Shown here piece after piece: positions 52,101 through 63,700 of a DNA stretch of 64,000 bases. The stretch is from Caecitellus pseudoparvulus (lineage: Eukaryota; Bigyra: Bicosoecida): assembly GCA_965644315.1 (NCBI GenBank), contig CBFFRQ010000032.1:1-64000 (forward strand), read 5' to 3'. How positions within the stretch are numbered: position 1 is the first letter of the stretch; each line of letters starts with the position of its first letter. Made by a program: the position numbers and the translations under genes. The notes beneath the pieces are model-generated. The model was not told the DNA's origin. It did not search any database and saw only the letters and a list, made by a program, of their open reading frames with translations.

Positions 52101-53531
52101 CCTTGGCGCTGGACTTTGCACGCTCCAACTCACCTGCTGCCTCCGCCACGCGCTCATCTGCGCGCCGCTTGGCCTTCGCGGCGGCCTCCTCCGCCTCAGC
52201 CACCCGCCGTGTGGCGGCCCGCAGCTCAGCTTCCAGCGCACGTGAGCGCTGCTCAGCCTGGGACAGGCGCAGCGCAGGGTCAGCTCCCACTGCAACGCGC
52301 CACATTTGAAACGCGCGGGGCAGGTGGGCCACGGTGCGGCGTTGGAGAACGCCGCTGAGCGACGTCACCAGCAGCGCTGTGGCACTGTGTCGCTGCAGCG
52401 CTGACCGCTCAGCCTCCGCCTCCGCCAGCGCCTCGGCCTGGTTCTCACACCGCTTGGTCAGCGCGGCGATTGCCGCTCGCTTGTCAGCTGCGGCATCCGC
52501 CTCGGCCTGTGCCAGTGCGGCTCGCAGCTCAGTGATGGCTTCAGAGGTGGCGTCCGCTTCAGCACTGCGCTGTGCCGCGACGGCACGCGCTTCCCGTGCT
52601 CTGGCGGCACTCAACGCTTCCTGCAGCTTTGCTTCCCGTGCAGCAGCGGCGTCTGCAGCCGCTGCCGCTGCCTCAGTGGCCGATGCCGCCTCCCGCTCCG
52701 CCTGCGTCAGTCGCTGCAGGAGCTGCTGGCGCTGGCCTTCGAAGTTGTCCTTTGCAGCGCGCACGGCCGACTCCAAGCCTTGCAGCTGGGCCTGCAGTCG
52801 GGCGTGGGTGCCGCTGCGGTCCGCGTCCAGAGCACTGATCTGCGCCTTGAGACCCTCCACACGGCTGCAGGCTTGGTCGCGCTCCCGCTTCATGGAGGCG
52901 TGCTCGGCCTCCAGCTTGCTGCAACGGCGCTCCACCTGTGAGGTGCAGGGAGGGTGTGCAAGTGGCTGCGTGGCTCTGCGTGGCACTGCGCGGCAGTGGC
53001 TGGCGGTGCTCTCTGTCACCACTGGGCAGCCCAACTGAAAGCGGCACCGGCGCCTGCAACACCTGCGACAGCAGCTCACGCACCTGGACCAAGGCCGAGT
53101 GCTGCTGCGCGAGCTCCGATGAGACAGCACCGAGTTCCTTTGTCAGCTCTTGCTTGTCAGACTGAGAGGGGGAACGGCGCACAGGGCGTGTCAGGAGGCG
53201 AAGGAAGCCTCGCCCGCCAACGCCCGCACCTGCAGCATGGCACACATTTGCCGCAGCTTCATGTTCGCCTGCACCGCCGCTGCCATGGCTGCCTTGCCCT
53301 GCGAAATGTGGACCTGGCCCCTTCCTTCAACAGCAGCTGCTGTCCCTGCTCGACATGCAGGTTCCACACGCGCTGGAAGTCAGCCAGCCCGCTCGTCAGG
53401 TGTGGGCCAAGTTCCGCAAGTGCAGCTCGAGAGGGGGGGGGTGCCTCGGGCACAATGGGGGGGGGGGGTACCTCGCGCACACCTTGCAGGCACAACTTCG
53501 CAATAATTTTGTGCCGAACCTGTAACTGCAA
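49141..53531 (-). CDS. Long coiled-coil protein, 5' end unresolved
   Basis: The last exon (52935-49141) codes 1264 aa. Upstream exons are 53161-53063 (33 codons, SDKQELTKELGAVSSELAQQ...) and 53298-53230 (23 codons, GKAAMAAAVQANMKLRQMC), separated by introns of 127 and 68 nt with phase-0 GT-AG sites. A further coding piece (ALAELGPHLTSGLADFQRVW..., about 53310-53480) is out of frame with the next exon. It lies beside C9-type homopolymers, so an indel or unseen intron is likely, and no ATG was found. The protein is mostly Ala/Glu/Arg-rich heptad helix in the first ~370 residues of the big exon (KLEAEHASMKRERDQ...) with more coiled coil in the middle and last third. It ends in a Pro/Ser-rich disordered tail. 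No motor or head domain is seen. Centrosomal, Golgi or flagellar structural proteins look like this; a specific family cannot be named. Confidence 0.65.
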
Positions 53532-53802
53532 TCAAGCCCGCCAGTCGTGCACGCCACCAGTGCCACAACACCAGGCTGCTGCTGTGCCTGGACGTGTGTC
53601 GACACACACGCCAGACACCAGCAAGTGCTTGTGCCCCCGCACAGCACTCCCAGCCTTGCCCACAGCTGTGTGCTTGTGTTCTTTGCGCCCCAGCAAACGA
53701 CACCGGCATCTAGCTGTGACCTGCGCAAGGCCGGCTCCCTGCCATCGCCAGCTCTTTCCACTCGCCGCACCTAGCTCCATCTGAGCTGCGACATCTGGAA
53801 AG

Positions 53803-55742
53803 ATGGCAGCTCCCAGCACTGTTGAGGGCCGCCAGCATCAGCCTGCCAGATTCATGGCAGAGACCACCAGCAACTGCACTGCGGGGGGCTCCGCGGGTGG
53901 GTGTTTCGCCCACCCAGCCGCCGAAGCCGCTGCCAGCTCCACGGCTGAAGCCGAGCTGCAGTATATCCGGCAAGAGCTGCGAGGATCTCTTTTTACTGAG
54001 GCAAGCCGCAGCGGAGCAACGTATCGCGTGCACCGAGGATTCCAGCCGCCAGACTGTCGAGGTACGTGCGGAATTCGACGCCGACACGCCCTGGCGTTCT
54101 CCTGGCGTTCGGGGCTCGTGCACGCGCCGTTCCGCAGGACTTGCCCCTCTGGCCGCTTGCAAAGACACACACACTCGCTCTCCTCCACTCTCAGGCTCTG
54201 AGGAAGCTGTGCAGTATTGCTAACACAGCAGAGGTCAACGTGGACATTCAAGCCTGCACCGGCGGCTCACACTGCCTGGCAGCCACCCTCGCCTACGCCT
54301 CAGACAAGGGGGACATGGTGCGCAGCCTCATGCCTTGCGCCAAATCCGCCTGTCAGTGTGCCGGCATCTGGTATGGCCAGTTCGGCTCTGCCAAGCGCAG
54401 CCTGGTGGTGCGCGTGGACTTGGAGCCCCGCCAAGGCGCCAGCACCGCCCCCCCCGCTGCCAAGGCCGTCGCTGCGTTCAGGGAACTCACGCCCTCCGTG
54501 GACGTCGTGCACGTGGACGTCCAGTCAGGCGCGGAGTGCCACCGGGAGCCCGCCCTCACAGCCCGCGCGCAGTGGCGGTGGGAACCCGACGCACCGACGC
54601 ACAGTGCGGGGGGCCACTGGGAGGTCTCCTGCCGCCCCGGCGAGCGCCTGACCCCGGACGGCACCCTGGCACACCTGGAAGTGCGCCTTGGCTCCTTCAA
54701 CACCGTGCGCACCGCCCCCTTTGAGGTCCGCACCAAGCCGTCTGAGTGGGTGTTGCTGTCGGGACTGCCAGCGTCTGCGGCTCAGCCCGGCGCAGTGCAC
54801 GCGCTGCTGCAGGCGTGTGCCGGGCCCAAGGGCGCCTCCCTGGCTGTGCGCCATTGTGTGTGTGTCAGTGTGGGGGGCAGCCTCAGTGGCAGCCACCACC
54901 ACGCCTTCGTGCAGCTCAAGTCTCGCGCCCAGGCGGGCGCGGTGGTGCTGGGGGCACACTCCCTGCGAGCACAGCTCCCCACGACACCCGCCCCTGCCAA
55001 GCGCCCTGGGACAGGCGCCGCTGACACCGCCGCCGCGGCAACAGCCCTCCTGCAGGCAGTGGCCGTGAGTCCCGGCGAGGCTGGCTCCTTCCCCTCTGCC
55101 TGGGCGGCCGACGGCGGCATGCTGGTGTCGCACATCCCCAGCATGAACAGCGTCATCAAGGAAGACCCCGCCTTGACGGGGGTCCCCGCACCCCACGCCT
55201 CGGAGCGCCTGAACCTGCGCAAGGTGCAGCAGGAGGGCGCGCCCGCCCCCCAAGCACTGCCCTCCGGCGAGCCCGCTTGCCGCCCCTGCCTGCACGGCGC
55301 AGAGGCTGCCTGCCACGAGCCGCAGTCGCCCACTGCCAGCCACGACTCGCTGTGCACTGGCCCAGCGCCAGAGGCACACTCCACGGCCAGCTCGGGGTAT
55401 GACAGCGAGTGGGACACGGGCTCCCTCCGCTCCGAAAGCTTCGAGTGCGAAGAGGAGGAGGATGACGTGTTCATCGCGCTGCCTGCGCCCGTGGCACCCG
55501 TGGCTGACGTCAGCAGGGTGCTGCCTCTGCCTGTGATTGGGGGTGTGAAGCGCCGGCGAGAAGCGGAACCCTCCCCCGCCTGCACGCCCCTACTGCCCCC
55601 TGCACACGCCAGCAGCCTGCCCTGCCCTGACCTCCTGCCCCAAGTCACCGACGTGCTGTCCCCCGCCGCACTGGCCGCCTTGCCCTGGCCACCCCTGGCT
55701 CGCCCCCTCTCCCCCGCCTTCTCACTCGCCAGCGCCCAGTGA
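53803..55742 (+). CDS. Unknown protein, possible RRM-like segment and acidic C-terminal region
   Basis: The model has exon 1 at 53803-54061 and exon 2 at 54229-55742. The 167-nt intron (GTACGTGCGG...TTGCTAACACAG) is phase 1, and the product is 590 aa. The branch-like TGCTAAC before the acceptor supports the choice. The 86-codon first exon is Ala/Ser-rich (AEAELQYIRQELRGSLF). Exon 2 opens with a Cys-containing region (IQACTGGSHCLAATLAYASDKGDM...CAKSACQCAGIWYG). The stretch WVLLSGLPASAAQPGAVHALL...HHAFVQLKSRAQAGAVVLGAHSL has the spacing of an RNA-recognition motif, but with weak RNP signatures. The last third is disordered with an acidic patch (ECEEEEDDVF) and a basic GVKRRREAEPSP. I do not recognise the family. 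Function is unassigned. Confidence 0.6.
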
Positions 55743-55772
55743 GGCCTCTGCAATGCATTCCGCGGGACGCTG

Positions 55773-57299
55773 TCAAGCGCCAGGCAGCAACTCCAGGATA
55801 CCCCGCAGTCTGTCCAGGTACGCCATGGGTGTCAGCGCTGTGGGCAGGAAGCCGTGCAGGCCGCCTCGCCCCACGAACTGCTCCGCACAACCCTGCACTG
55901 CGGCAGGATCCCCCACTGGCACTGTGCACAGGTACTCCTCAGGAACGTGTGCCGCCACGAACGGGTGCTGGCTGCCGTACACACCCTGTGGGCCCCGCCC
56001 CGTTCCGTACTGCACATCAACGTACCCGGCCCCCAGCGCCACTGCCTCCAGGGCACTGGGCCCCGCGAGTGGATCGCCCAGGGCCAGCAGGTATGCGCTG
56101 TCCGCGAGCAGGGCGTGCCAGGCAGCAGGCTGCAGGTGCCCAGTGCGCTGCAGGCGGCCGCTGCTCTCCAGAGTGCGCATCCACGGCGTCCCCTGTGCTG
56201 CAGTGGTGCGCACGCCTGCCCCCACGGCCGCCGCAGCCGGAACAGCCCGCTGGGCAAAGGAGCTGGCGAAGTACTCTGTCTTCTTGCCCCACAACACCCC
56301 GTGCTGAGGTGCTGCGGCAGATGCCCGCTCACGGCGCCAGCCACGCGGCACCTGCACCCACCCATGGGAGGCCATGCCAGCTGCACCCTGCGCCAAGGCT
56401 GCTCTGCGCGCGTCGGCGGAGTCACCGTGGTCTGCAGCACCAATGCTGGGCGGGAGGAAGAAGCCGAGGTACGTGTTCCACGGCGGCACATCGTACGCCG
56501 TGAGGAGGTGGGCTGGGGAAATGCCCAGCCCCCCATGCCCCAGGCCCGGCGCCCCGAAGAAGTCCAACACAAACGTGCGTGCTTCCTTCCCCACGAGGAA
56601 GGGGCGGGCAGTGTAGCCAGGCCCGAACACCGTCCAGGGGTCCACGAACACCGCCTCGAAATCGCCAATGTGCTGCCCGGCGCTGAAGAACTCCTCGTCC
56701 GACGCCGCCACAGTGACCTCCCACCCCAAGTGCCGCAAACCCGCCACCAGGCAGGACGTCACCAGGATCTCCCCAGCAGGGCCACCCTTGGCCGCCGCAG
56801 CACCGTACGCCGCAATGGTATCCATCGTGAACACCAGCGCCTGCCGGGCACGCACCGGCGCGGCAGCCTGAGGCACCTGCGCCGCCTCCAATTCCACCAC
56901 GGGTAGGGCGGGCTCCAGCGCTGCTGCCATGGCGCCTGCGCCGGAGGAGCCGTCCGAGGAGTCTGCCTCAGCCACTGGGCTGGCCTTGGGGGGGTGGACA
57001 GCGGGGAGCGCCGGCGGCGCGGGGGAGGGAGCCGCCCCGCGCAGGGCACCACCTTCGTCCCTTCCCTCAGGGCTGGCAGCGAAACGAGCCAGCTGGTGCT
57101 CCTTGCCGAGCGGAGCGTGCAGTCCGCCTGGAGTGATGTGCTGGGCGGGGCGAACTGGCAAGCCGCCCAGCTGCCACAGCATCACGCTGCCCCCCACCAC
57201 TAACATGGCCACGAGGAACACCGCGTACACTGCCATGGTGTTTGTTGTGGCGGCGGCTGGGCGCTGGGGCTGTGCCCTGCTCCCTTTCCAACGCGTCAT
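55773..57299 (-). CDS. GT18-like glycosyltransferase (MGAT5-type), type II membrane protein
   Basis: A single-exon frame of 508 aa with ATG at 57299. A short cytosolic N-terminus is followed by one membrane span (TMAVYAVFLVAMLVVGGSVML, residues ~22-42) and a Pro-rich stem, the layout of a Golgi glycosyltransferase. Catalytic-region signatures similar to alpha-1,6-mannosylglycoprotein beta-1,6-N-acetylglucosaminyltransferase (GT18) are NTYLGFF (~273), HGVLWGKKTEYF (~331), LALGDPLAGPSALEAVALGAGYVD (~404-425) and SQHPFVAAHVP (~446). It would add branching GlcNAc to N-glycans in the Golgi; the acceptor is inferred. It is shorter than vertebrate MGAT5 (~740 aa), lacking much of the N-terminal region. 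The 3' end is 30 bp from the convergent gene at 53803-55742. Confidence 0.7.
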   Translation of the reverse strand: MTRWKGSRAQPQRPAAATTNTMAVYAVFLVAMLVVGGSVMLWQLGGLPVRPAQHITPGGLHAPLGKEHQLARFAASPEGRDEGGALRGAAPSPAPPALPAVHPPKASPVAEADSSDGSSGAGAMAAALEPALPVVELEAAQVPQAAAPVRARQALVFTMDTIAAYGAAAAKGGPAGEILVTSCLVAGLRHLGWEVTVAASDEEFFSAGQHIGDFEAVFVDPWTVFGPGYTARPFLVGKEARTFVLDFFGAPGLGHGGLGISPAHLLTAYDVPPWNTYLGFFLPPSIGAADHGDSADARRAALAQGAAGMASHGWVQVPRGWRRERASAAAPQHGVLWGKKTEYFASSFAQRAVPAAAAVGAGVRTTAAQGTPWMRTLESSGRLQRTGHLQPAAWHALLADSAYLLALGDPLAGPSALEAVALGAGYVDVQYGTGRGPQGVYGSQHPFVAAHVPEEYLCTVPVGDPAAVQGCAEQFVGRGGLHGFLPTALTPMAYLDRLRGILELLPGA

Positions 57300-57860
57300 G
57301 GTCGCGGCCCTCGAGCCTCGTCAAACTCCGCACTCAGTTTCCGCACTGCCAACTGGCAACTGGCAGCGCCTTCAAGACTTTCCAGCGGCGGTCTTCCCAG
57401 CAGCAGATTGTCCTCAGCAGATACTCCCACGCTAATCGCACAAATCCACTCTTGTGGCGTCGAGCAGGGCCCGCCCCGCCGCACTCGAGAGGCAGCGGGC
57501 AACACGCCAGTGAAGTGCGCACGACGCAAGAGCAAGAGAAAAAAGCTTCCTCTCAAACGGGGTAAAGTCTGTGCCGAGTGCATTCCGTCCAGAGCCGAGC
57601 TTCGTGGAAGCGGTTTCATGTGGCTTTTGTTCATGGACTCTCTCTACGCAGGACGTGACGTTGGCTTCCTGCGCGCTTAGTAGCTGCACAGGTTTCTAGC
57701 AAAATGCAAGCTTTGGCTCTGTTTACCGGCAATTTTGCGTTCACTTCAACTTTTACAGGTCTCACAGCCGACCACTGCACACACTGCCAACACCATTTTG
57801 CCGTGCGACACGGCATCTGCATCCCAGCGGTGTTTCATCGTTGGCGATTGCCTCCCCAAT
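57300..57860. other. Divergent intergenic region with doubled promoter-like motif
   Basis: TCAAACTCCGCAC (57321-57333) and TCAGTTTCCGCAC (57334-57346) stand back to back, 22-35 bp upstream of the GT18 ATG (antisense to it). The remainder up to 57860 has no clear gene; an upstream in-frame extension of the next gene is open from ~57735 but its first plausible ATG with good context is 57861. Confidence 0.4.
57334..57346 (+). promoter_or_regulatory. Promoter-like motif, doubled, GT18 side
   Basis: TCAGTTTCCGCAC follows directly on a related 13-mer TCAAACTCCGCAC. Both end in CCGCAC, and together they form a direct repeat of period 13. Confidence 0.35.
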
Positions 57861-60099
57861 ATGTCGCACTCGGCGCGAGCTGCGACTCCACACCACGTCC
57901 AGATGCAGCCGGCGCATGACGAGCTGGCCCCTGCTGCCGTTCTAGGGGCCTTTCTGACCCATCCCAGCAGCACAGCAGCGCACGGCTCAAGCAGCTACTG
58001 GGCCTGTGCCGAGCGGTTCGAGCTTGGCGAGGATGAGCAACAGGATATTGTTGCAACTGCTCTCACGATGCTGAGCCACGGGCGTGGAGTGGTGACGCTG
58101 CAACGCACCGCAAGCAAGCAAGATGTTTCAGTAGGCTGTTTTGTTCCGTCTCCAGGCGCTCCTGCTCTCACAGTCGTGCTGGCGAGCGGGGCGTCCGGTA
58201 GCCTGGCTCAGGTACGAAACGCCGGCGAAACTCTGCTGCACTTGTCTCGCACTGCGCTCCACTCCAATCAAGCAGACTGCCGTTCTGAGCATGGCAGAGT
58301 GGCTGAGTCTTGTGTGTGGACCCTTCTACAAGGACATGCCCTCGAGCTGCGAAGTGAGTGGGTTGCAGGCGGGCGAATGCCCGCAGCACCCTGGACGCCG
58401 TTGACCCCCCTTGTGCAGAGTTGGCAAGGAGTCCTGCGTGAGCTGTGCGCCCTGTGGCACGAAGCATCTTCAGTGGGGAGCAGTGCGCATGGCGTGGTGG
58501 GCGCCAGTGCGTCCCTGTCGCCTGGCGTGTTCCTTGCCGCAGAAGCTGGCGGTACGTGCCTCACTGCACGGGCGGCGGGCGTGGAGTGGGCTGAGCCCCC
58601 CGCGCAGCTGCTGGCAGCGGTGGACGACCAGGTGCGAGGAGAAGCAGGCCTTGTGTATCAAGGCTGTGTCCTGGCCTCCTGTGGGGGTGTGGTCGCCAAC
58701 TCACTGGTCTCGCCGCACCTCCTACCGGCTGCGGGCCTTGCGCTGGCGACAGCAGAGCACGCGGCGCGATACCCCTCCTTGGTACCCACCATGCAAGCCT
58801 CTCTGAAGGTGCACCGCATCAGTGCCACCAGTTCAGAAGGCTGCCATCACCTGACTCAGGTCTTGTATGTGCCCTGCGCCTCCCAGGCGCTCGCTGAGCC
58901 CAGCAGCTGGCAGGCACTCTGGGTGGAACGGACCGCCCCTGCCTCTGGCCAGCCCCCGCACACAGGCGCGGTGCTGTGGGTGGTGTCCAGCAAAGACTCC
59001 ATGGCCGCTGCCTCAGCGATGTCCTGTTCCTTTCCGAGCAGTGTATCTCTGTGAGCCAGGCTCGCGCCACATGCCAGCGCACGCACCGCAACACAGGGCT
59101 CACTCGCTCCGCGTCGCAGGGGACACATGTCGCAAGTGTGCCAGACAGTCCACGCAGCAGTGTTGAAGCGCGCAGCGCCGGCCCTGGCGACGGCACCCCT
59201 CCTGGCCCCCGTGGCCAGCGACACGCTGCCGCCCTCCCTTCACAGTCGGGTGCTGCCCTCCACGGCAGGGCTGCCAGGCGCAGTCGTGCGAGCCGCCTCG
59301 GAAGCTCAGCAGCCTGGCCACATTCTGGCGCCCGCGTTTGCCGCGACGGAGTCCAGTCAATCCTTCTCCACTCAAGTGTGCGTGTTGCGCTTGTGCACGC
59401 ACAGCCCAGCCGCCACCGAATGGGCATTCGATATGCCCCCCCCCTGTCCACAGTGCCACTCGGAGTGGAAACCATTTGCTGCATTTCCTTGTTCTGCAGC
59501 CGGACCTTCGCATGAGAGTGGTACCCCCTATTCCTGCCCACCACAGTGGTCCGCATCCACCCGAATCTGGCAGCGACTTCGTGCACCCGTGGGTGGCTGC
59601 AGTTGAAGCTGCCTTTGCCGAGGCAGTCCCGTGGCTTCAGGCGCAGTTGTCAGCATCAAGTGCGCCAGGCTCTGGCACTTTTGATGAGGGAGGGCGACTC
59701 TCACCCTCCTCTTTGGTGCCGTCACCACCAGCGAGCGTGGCCACGCCGAGTTCGTTGTCGGAAGGGCTGCATTTGAGCGGACCGCCCAAGCAAGTGCGGG
59801 GCGAGCACCAGGGGGCAGGGCAGCCAAGGAGGCAGGGTGAACCCCCAACCTTGTCAGGCGCCCACGTTCAAACCTGCACGTGGCCGGATGCAGGCCCACC
59901 ACCCCCCGCTCGTTGCTTGACCCTGTCAGAAGCCTCCTTGTCGGTTGAAGTGCAGACCCCGGATGGCGCATTCTCTGTGCTCTTCGTCGGTCGCCGTGAA
60001 GCTGAAAGTGAAGGGTCTCCGTCCTTTGTCTTCTTCGCGCTTGATGAGGGGGCTGTGCAGGACACAGCGGCGGTAGCACGGCATGTCAAGGCCGCGTGA
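57861..60099 (+). CDS. Unknown three-exon gene
   Basis: The model has exons 57861-59050, 59120-59375 and 59500-60099. Introns are 69 nt (GTGAGCC...GTCGCAG, phase 2) and 124 nt (GTGTGCG...TTCTGCAG, phase 0). The total of 2046 nt gives 681 aa. Other starts are possible, such as ATG 57903 (MQPAHDEL). Exon 1 is a globular alpha/beta-like sequence (FLTHPSS...YWACAERFELGEDEQQDIVATALTML; later VLYVPCASQ...GAVLWVVSSKDSMAAA). Exon 3 is partly disordered and ends in an ordered strand-rich segment (SVEVQTPDGAFSVLFVGRREAE...SFVFFALDEG). The pattern loosely recalls longin-domain trafficking proteins, but I cannot place it. Splice choices are inferred from frame and consensus only. Confidence 0.55.
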
Positions 60100-60715
60100 T
60101 GATCGGCCTGCCCGGCTCGGACGCCACTGGAGCTTGCCGGAGGTCGCGGTGGCAGCGATGCGAAGTGCCGCCGCATGCAACTTCGCCCCGCAACCCTTGG
60201 ATCAGACATCGTTTACGGCGATCTTTTCCCATTCTGGTGGTGTGTGCACAGGTAGTGCTTTGCAGACTTCAGATCTGCTGAGCCTTGCACGTGCCCGTGC
60301 GCCGTTGCAACAACCCCAGCCGGTGGACCTCGCTGGAGACGAGGCAGATGATTCAGCATTGAGATGCAGCTGCCCTGTCAGTTGGTCCCCTCCGGTCGGC
60401 GGAAGGTGCGGCAGCTGGCTGACTTTCCCTGCCTTCGGCCGCCGCGAGGAGACCAGGGCTCGCTCCCGCACACCGCCGGGCCCCAAAATCGATTCCGTGC
60501 CGCGAAGGCGACACTCAACGCTACATATGCCCACTCCACGAGCACCTTCGCTGTTCTTGGGCTTGCCTGCCTTTCTCGAAGCTTCTTCCGCTGGGTCTGC
60601 GCGACGCTTCTTTCGCTGGCTGGTGGGTGTGAAACGCCGGGTTTGTCAGGCTTGAAGCCTTTCGGGCTTGCCCCGGCAGCACCTGAAGCAAAGCCGCCGA
60701 CTAGACACGACAAGC
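60100..60715. other. Intergenic gap, no supported gene
   Basis: A 190-codon plus-strand frame (60083-60655) overlaps the previous gene end and lacks any recognisable motif, so it is not annotated. The gap separates two same-strand genes and must contain the promoter of the downstream gene. Only a weak motif relative (ATCGATTCCGTGC at ~60487) is seen. Confidence 0.35.
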
Positions 60716-63700
60716 ATGGTGGTTTTTAGGGCATCTGTCACGGTATGGCCGCTTGTGCTGATCCTGGCGGGCTGGTGTGGCGTGGGGGCGCAGGAGGACA
60801 GCAGCCTGCTCCACGTCTCCTTGCCAAGCGCTGTTGGAGCGCTGACAGGGACCGCTTGGCACACCACCGGCATGGCACTGAAGAGCACAAACTCAATCCT
60901 CTTCATGTCTCTGGGGTCAGGGTTCGGCAATGTCTCCCTCGCCGCCTGGCTCCATTCTCCGCAAACGGCCCCAGTTCCACCAACTGCACACTGCACATCC
61001 GCCGGGCCTCTGCCGGTTCCCGGCGACGTTGCTGCCTTCTCAGACGATGCTCTGGGAATGAGCTTTGTGTTGGAGGGAGTTACTGGTGCTGATGCGTCAG
61101 GGCAGCCCTGTGCGGCAGTTGCGGCCCCGGGCATGTGCGTTGGAGCAGTGAGGCTGTGGGCCGTGTCGCAGTTTGACGGCCGTTCCTCTGGCATACAGCT
61201 TGTGCCTGCCAACGGCTCTGTTGGCACTGACCCAGGCCCTGGAACTGGGTTGGCATACACATCCACACCCCTCAATGCCCTCCCAGCGCAACTGCCCCCT
61301 CGACTGTGGGGTGCAGCCGTCGACATCTCCAGGCACTTCGCTGCTACAACGGGACTGGACGTGTTGAACGCTTCCTGCAGCGCGCAGGCGCACACAGTGG
61401 CTGTAATGGCACCGAGGGACGTCCACACTTCCTGGGAATCCGGCCCAGCGTTCGTCGCTCTGCTTGGGCCTTCCCCTGACCAGCATCTCGCAGGAGCCAG
61501 CTCCTGGGGCCAAGCGCTGGCTTCAACTGAAGCCGGCGTAGCAATTGGGTCGCCATTGTCAGCCCACCCAAGCGCAGGGGGTCACGTGGACAGTGGCTCT
61601 GTAGCGTGGGCGTGCGCTGCCCTCCTGGCCACCGCGAACGCGTCAGAGTCATGTGCAGCCACCTTTGCGTCTGGGTGGCAGCATGCTGCGAATGAGACGA
61701 TTGAAAGCCAGCCCTCCGTGATGCAGCCGCTGCAAGTGGCCTCTCAGATCCTTGTGCATCCGACACCCGATGCGGGCCAGTGGTTTGGGTGGTCCATGGC
61801 CGCCATCGATGAAGGCAGCGGAAGCGCACTCATCGTCGGCGCCCCGACCAACGGGTCAAGCTCTGCCACTCCTTCGGTGGTTGTGTTCTCTCTCAACAGC
61901 TCTGGCTTGTGGGACTCACCCACTGTTCTTGAGGCACCAGTGCCATGTGCGCAGTTTGGATCCTCAGTCATGTGGTCCAATGCGTCTCGCACTGTGACCA
62001 TCACTGCCGCCGGCTGCCCCATCATTCGGCAGGGCGCCGCGCCGTCCTCGTCGATGGAGCAACTTGTGCTGGGCAACGTGACCATGCCAGAGTCCACGGA
62101 GCAGCCTGACAGCGAGTTTCTCCTATCAATGGAGGCAGGTGCCCGGTCACCCGCATTCGGCCGACTGCTGGACTTGCCGGGAGGGCTCCACTCTCCCGCT
62201 GGCGGGCCCACCGTTGCCCACATCCCAGCTGCCGAGGCGTCCCTGGGCTTCGCTGACGTACAGTGGACATACAAGGTCGGGGCGGCGGGCTCGGACCCGT
62301 CCGACTCCACAGCCTGGGAGCTGGTGTCGTCCACATGGGAAGAGGACGGCGTCCAAGCTGGCAAGCCCGTCCCTGCTTCCCAGCCATGGCAAGGCAAGGT
62401 GTCAGGGGCCTTGTTGCAGAACTCTGATGACGAGCATGCCATGCAGTCTGTTGTCACTCCGAGGGCTTCCAATGCGTCCCTCTCGTTTTCTTTGGCGCCA
62501 GTCGTTGCGGCAGAGAACTGCAGCGCGGGCTCAGGCACCGTCACGTTCGACCTGTGGGCTGCGCACGCTGGGGACCAAGATCAGGCGACCTTCTTCGACG
62601 CCCATTGCTTCTCTTCATTGGCGTCGGCTATTTCCTTCCTGCAGCTTGCCTCAGCCCAAGCTGCGGGGCGGTCTGCACTGGACACGGCTCCTCACTCTCC
62701 TCAGCTTGTGGGCTCCCTTGATCAAAGTGATGTTTTGTGGAGTGGGGCAAATCTCACTTCTTGTGCTGCCCCAACTGGGGACTGCAGTGTTCGTTTTCAC
62801 CCTCAGCTGATGCAGCGTGCTGCCGTGTTTGTGCATGGGGCAGTCGCTGTTAGTGGCCACGACCCTCTACTTGGAGAAGCGTCGCTCCCTTTCACGCTGG
62901 AAGTGTCTGGCGCCCCAACGTTCCCGACGCACATCAGCCTTCCTTCTTCCGCCGGGTTTTCCACCCTTCTTCAGGAGGCAGGGCGTGCCTTGTGGATTCC
63001 AGCCAGGAACGTGCCACACGTCGCTGGCTCAGGTGGCGCCCTCCGCGAAGTGCATGCCGCAGGCCCACTCACCCAGGCAGTCAAGCAAGCTGCAGAATCG
63101 TGTGGACAGCAGGCTTCGCTTCGCATGCATGCTGTGAATGCCACATCTGCAGGGAGCATTCGCATGCTCTCAGCGGGCAGTGTCTCGCTGACTTGTCTGA
63201 CGCTTGCCTGTGCGAAGGATCCCGTCCTGGCGCTTCCAGGCACTGATACTCTTTCCACTGGAGCCCCACTGGTTGAACTTCGCAACGCAGCATCAGCCAT
63301 TGTATCGAACGTTCTTGTTGTCCTGAATCAAGTTGATCGGCCAATGGTGCACATGGCTCAAGTCGGCCAGGCGGTCGTTCGGGGCATGTCTGGTAATTTC
63401 TCTAGCATCGTCGGTGGGGTTGAAGTCCACCATTCGCGCTCAGCGTTCCGTCAAGTCACTTTTGACCAAGTCGATTCATCTGCACTTGTAGGCGTATCTG
63501 TTGCCGGTATCAGCTCACTGCCGGCAGCCGCGACGCCTGCTGGGCTGCGCCAGCACCTTGTTGAACAGAGCTCTGGTCTGCCAGGCGTCGGCGCAGGTTG
63601 TATTGCGATCGTAGGCGAGGGCAAGTCGGTCATCTGGGGGATCTCTGCACTTGGATGCACGTCCACTGCTTCTGACGGCGGGGCTCTGCGCGTGTCTGGT

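Noticed and set aside
53299-53313. A 15-nt GTCCAC...CGCAG stretch as an ultra-short intron in the coiled-coil gene
   Set aside because: Its length is a multiple of three and removing it leaves the wrong frame for the next exon; a nearby homopolymer error is more likely.
54066-54078. GTGCGGAATTCGA as a promoter motif for the gene at 53803
   Set aside because: It lies inside the proposed first intron and just after the splice donor, so it is not counted as upstream. It serves as a caution against over-reading the motif.
60083-60655. 190-codon plus-strand frame as a separate gene
   Set aside because: It overlaps the end of the preceding gene and has no recognisable features; treated as intergenic.
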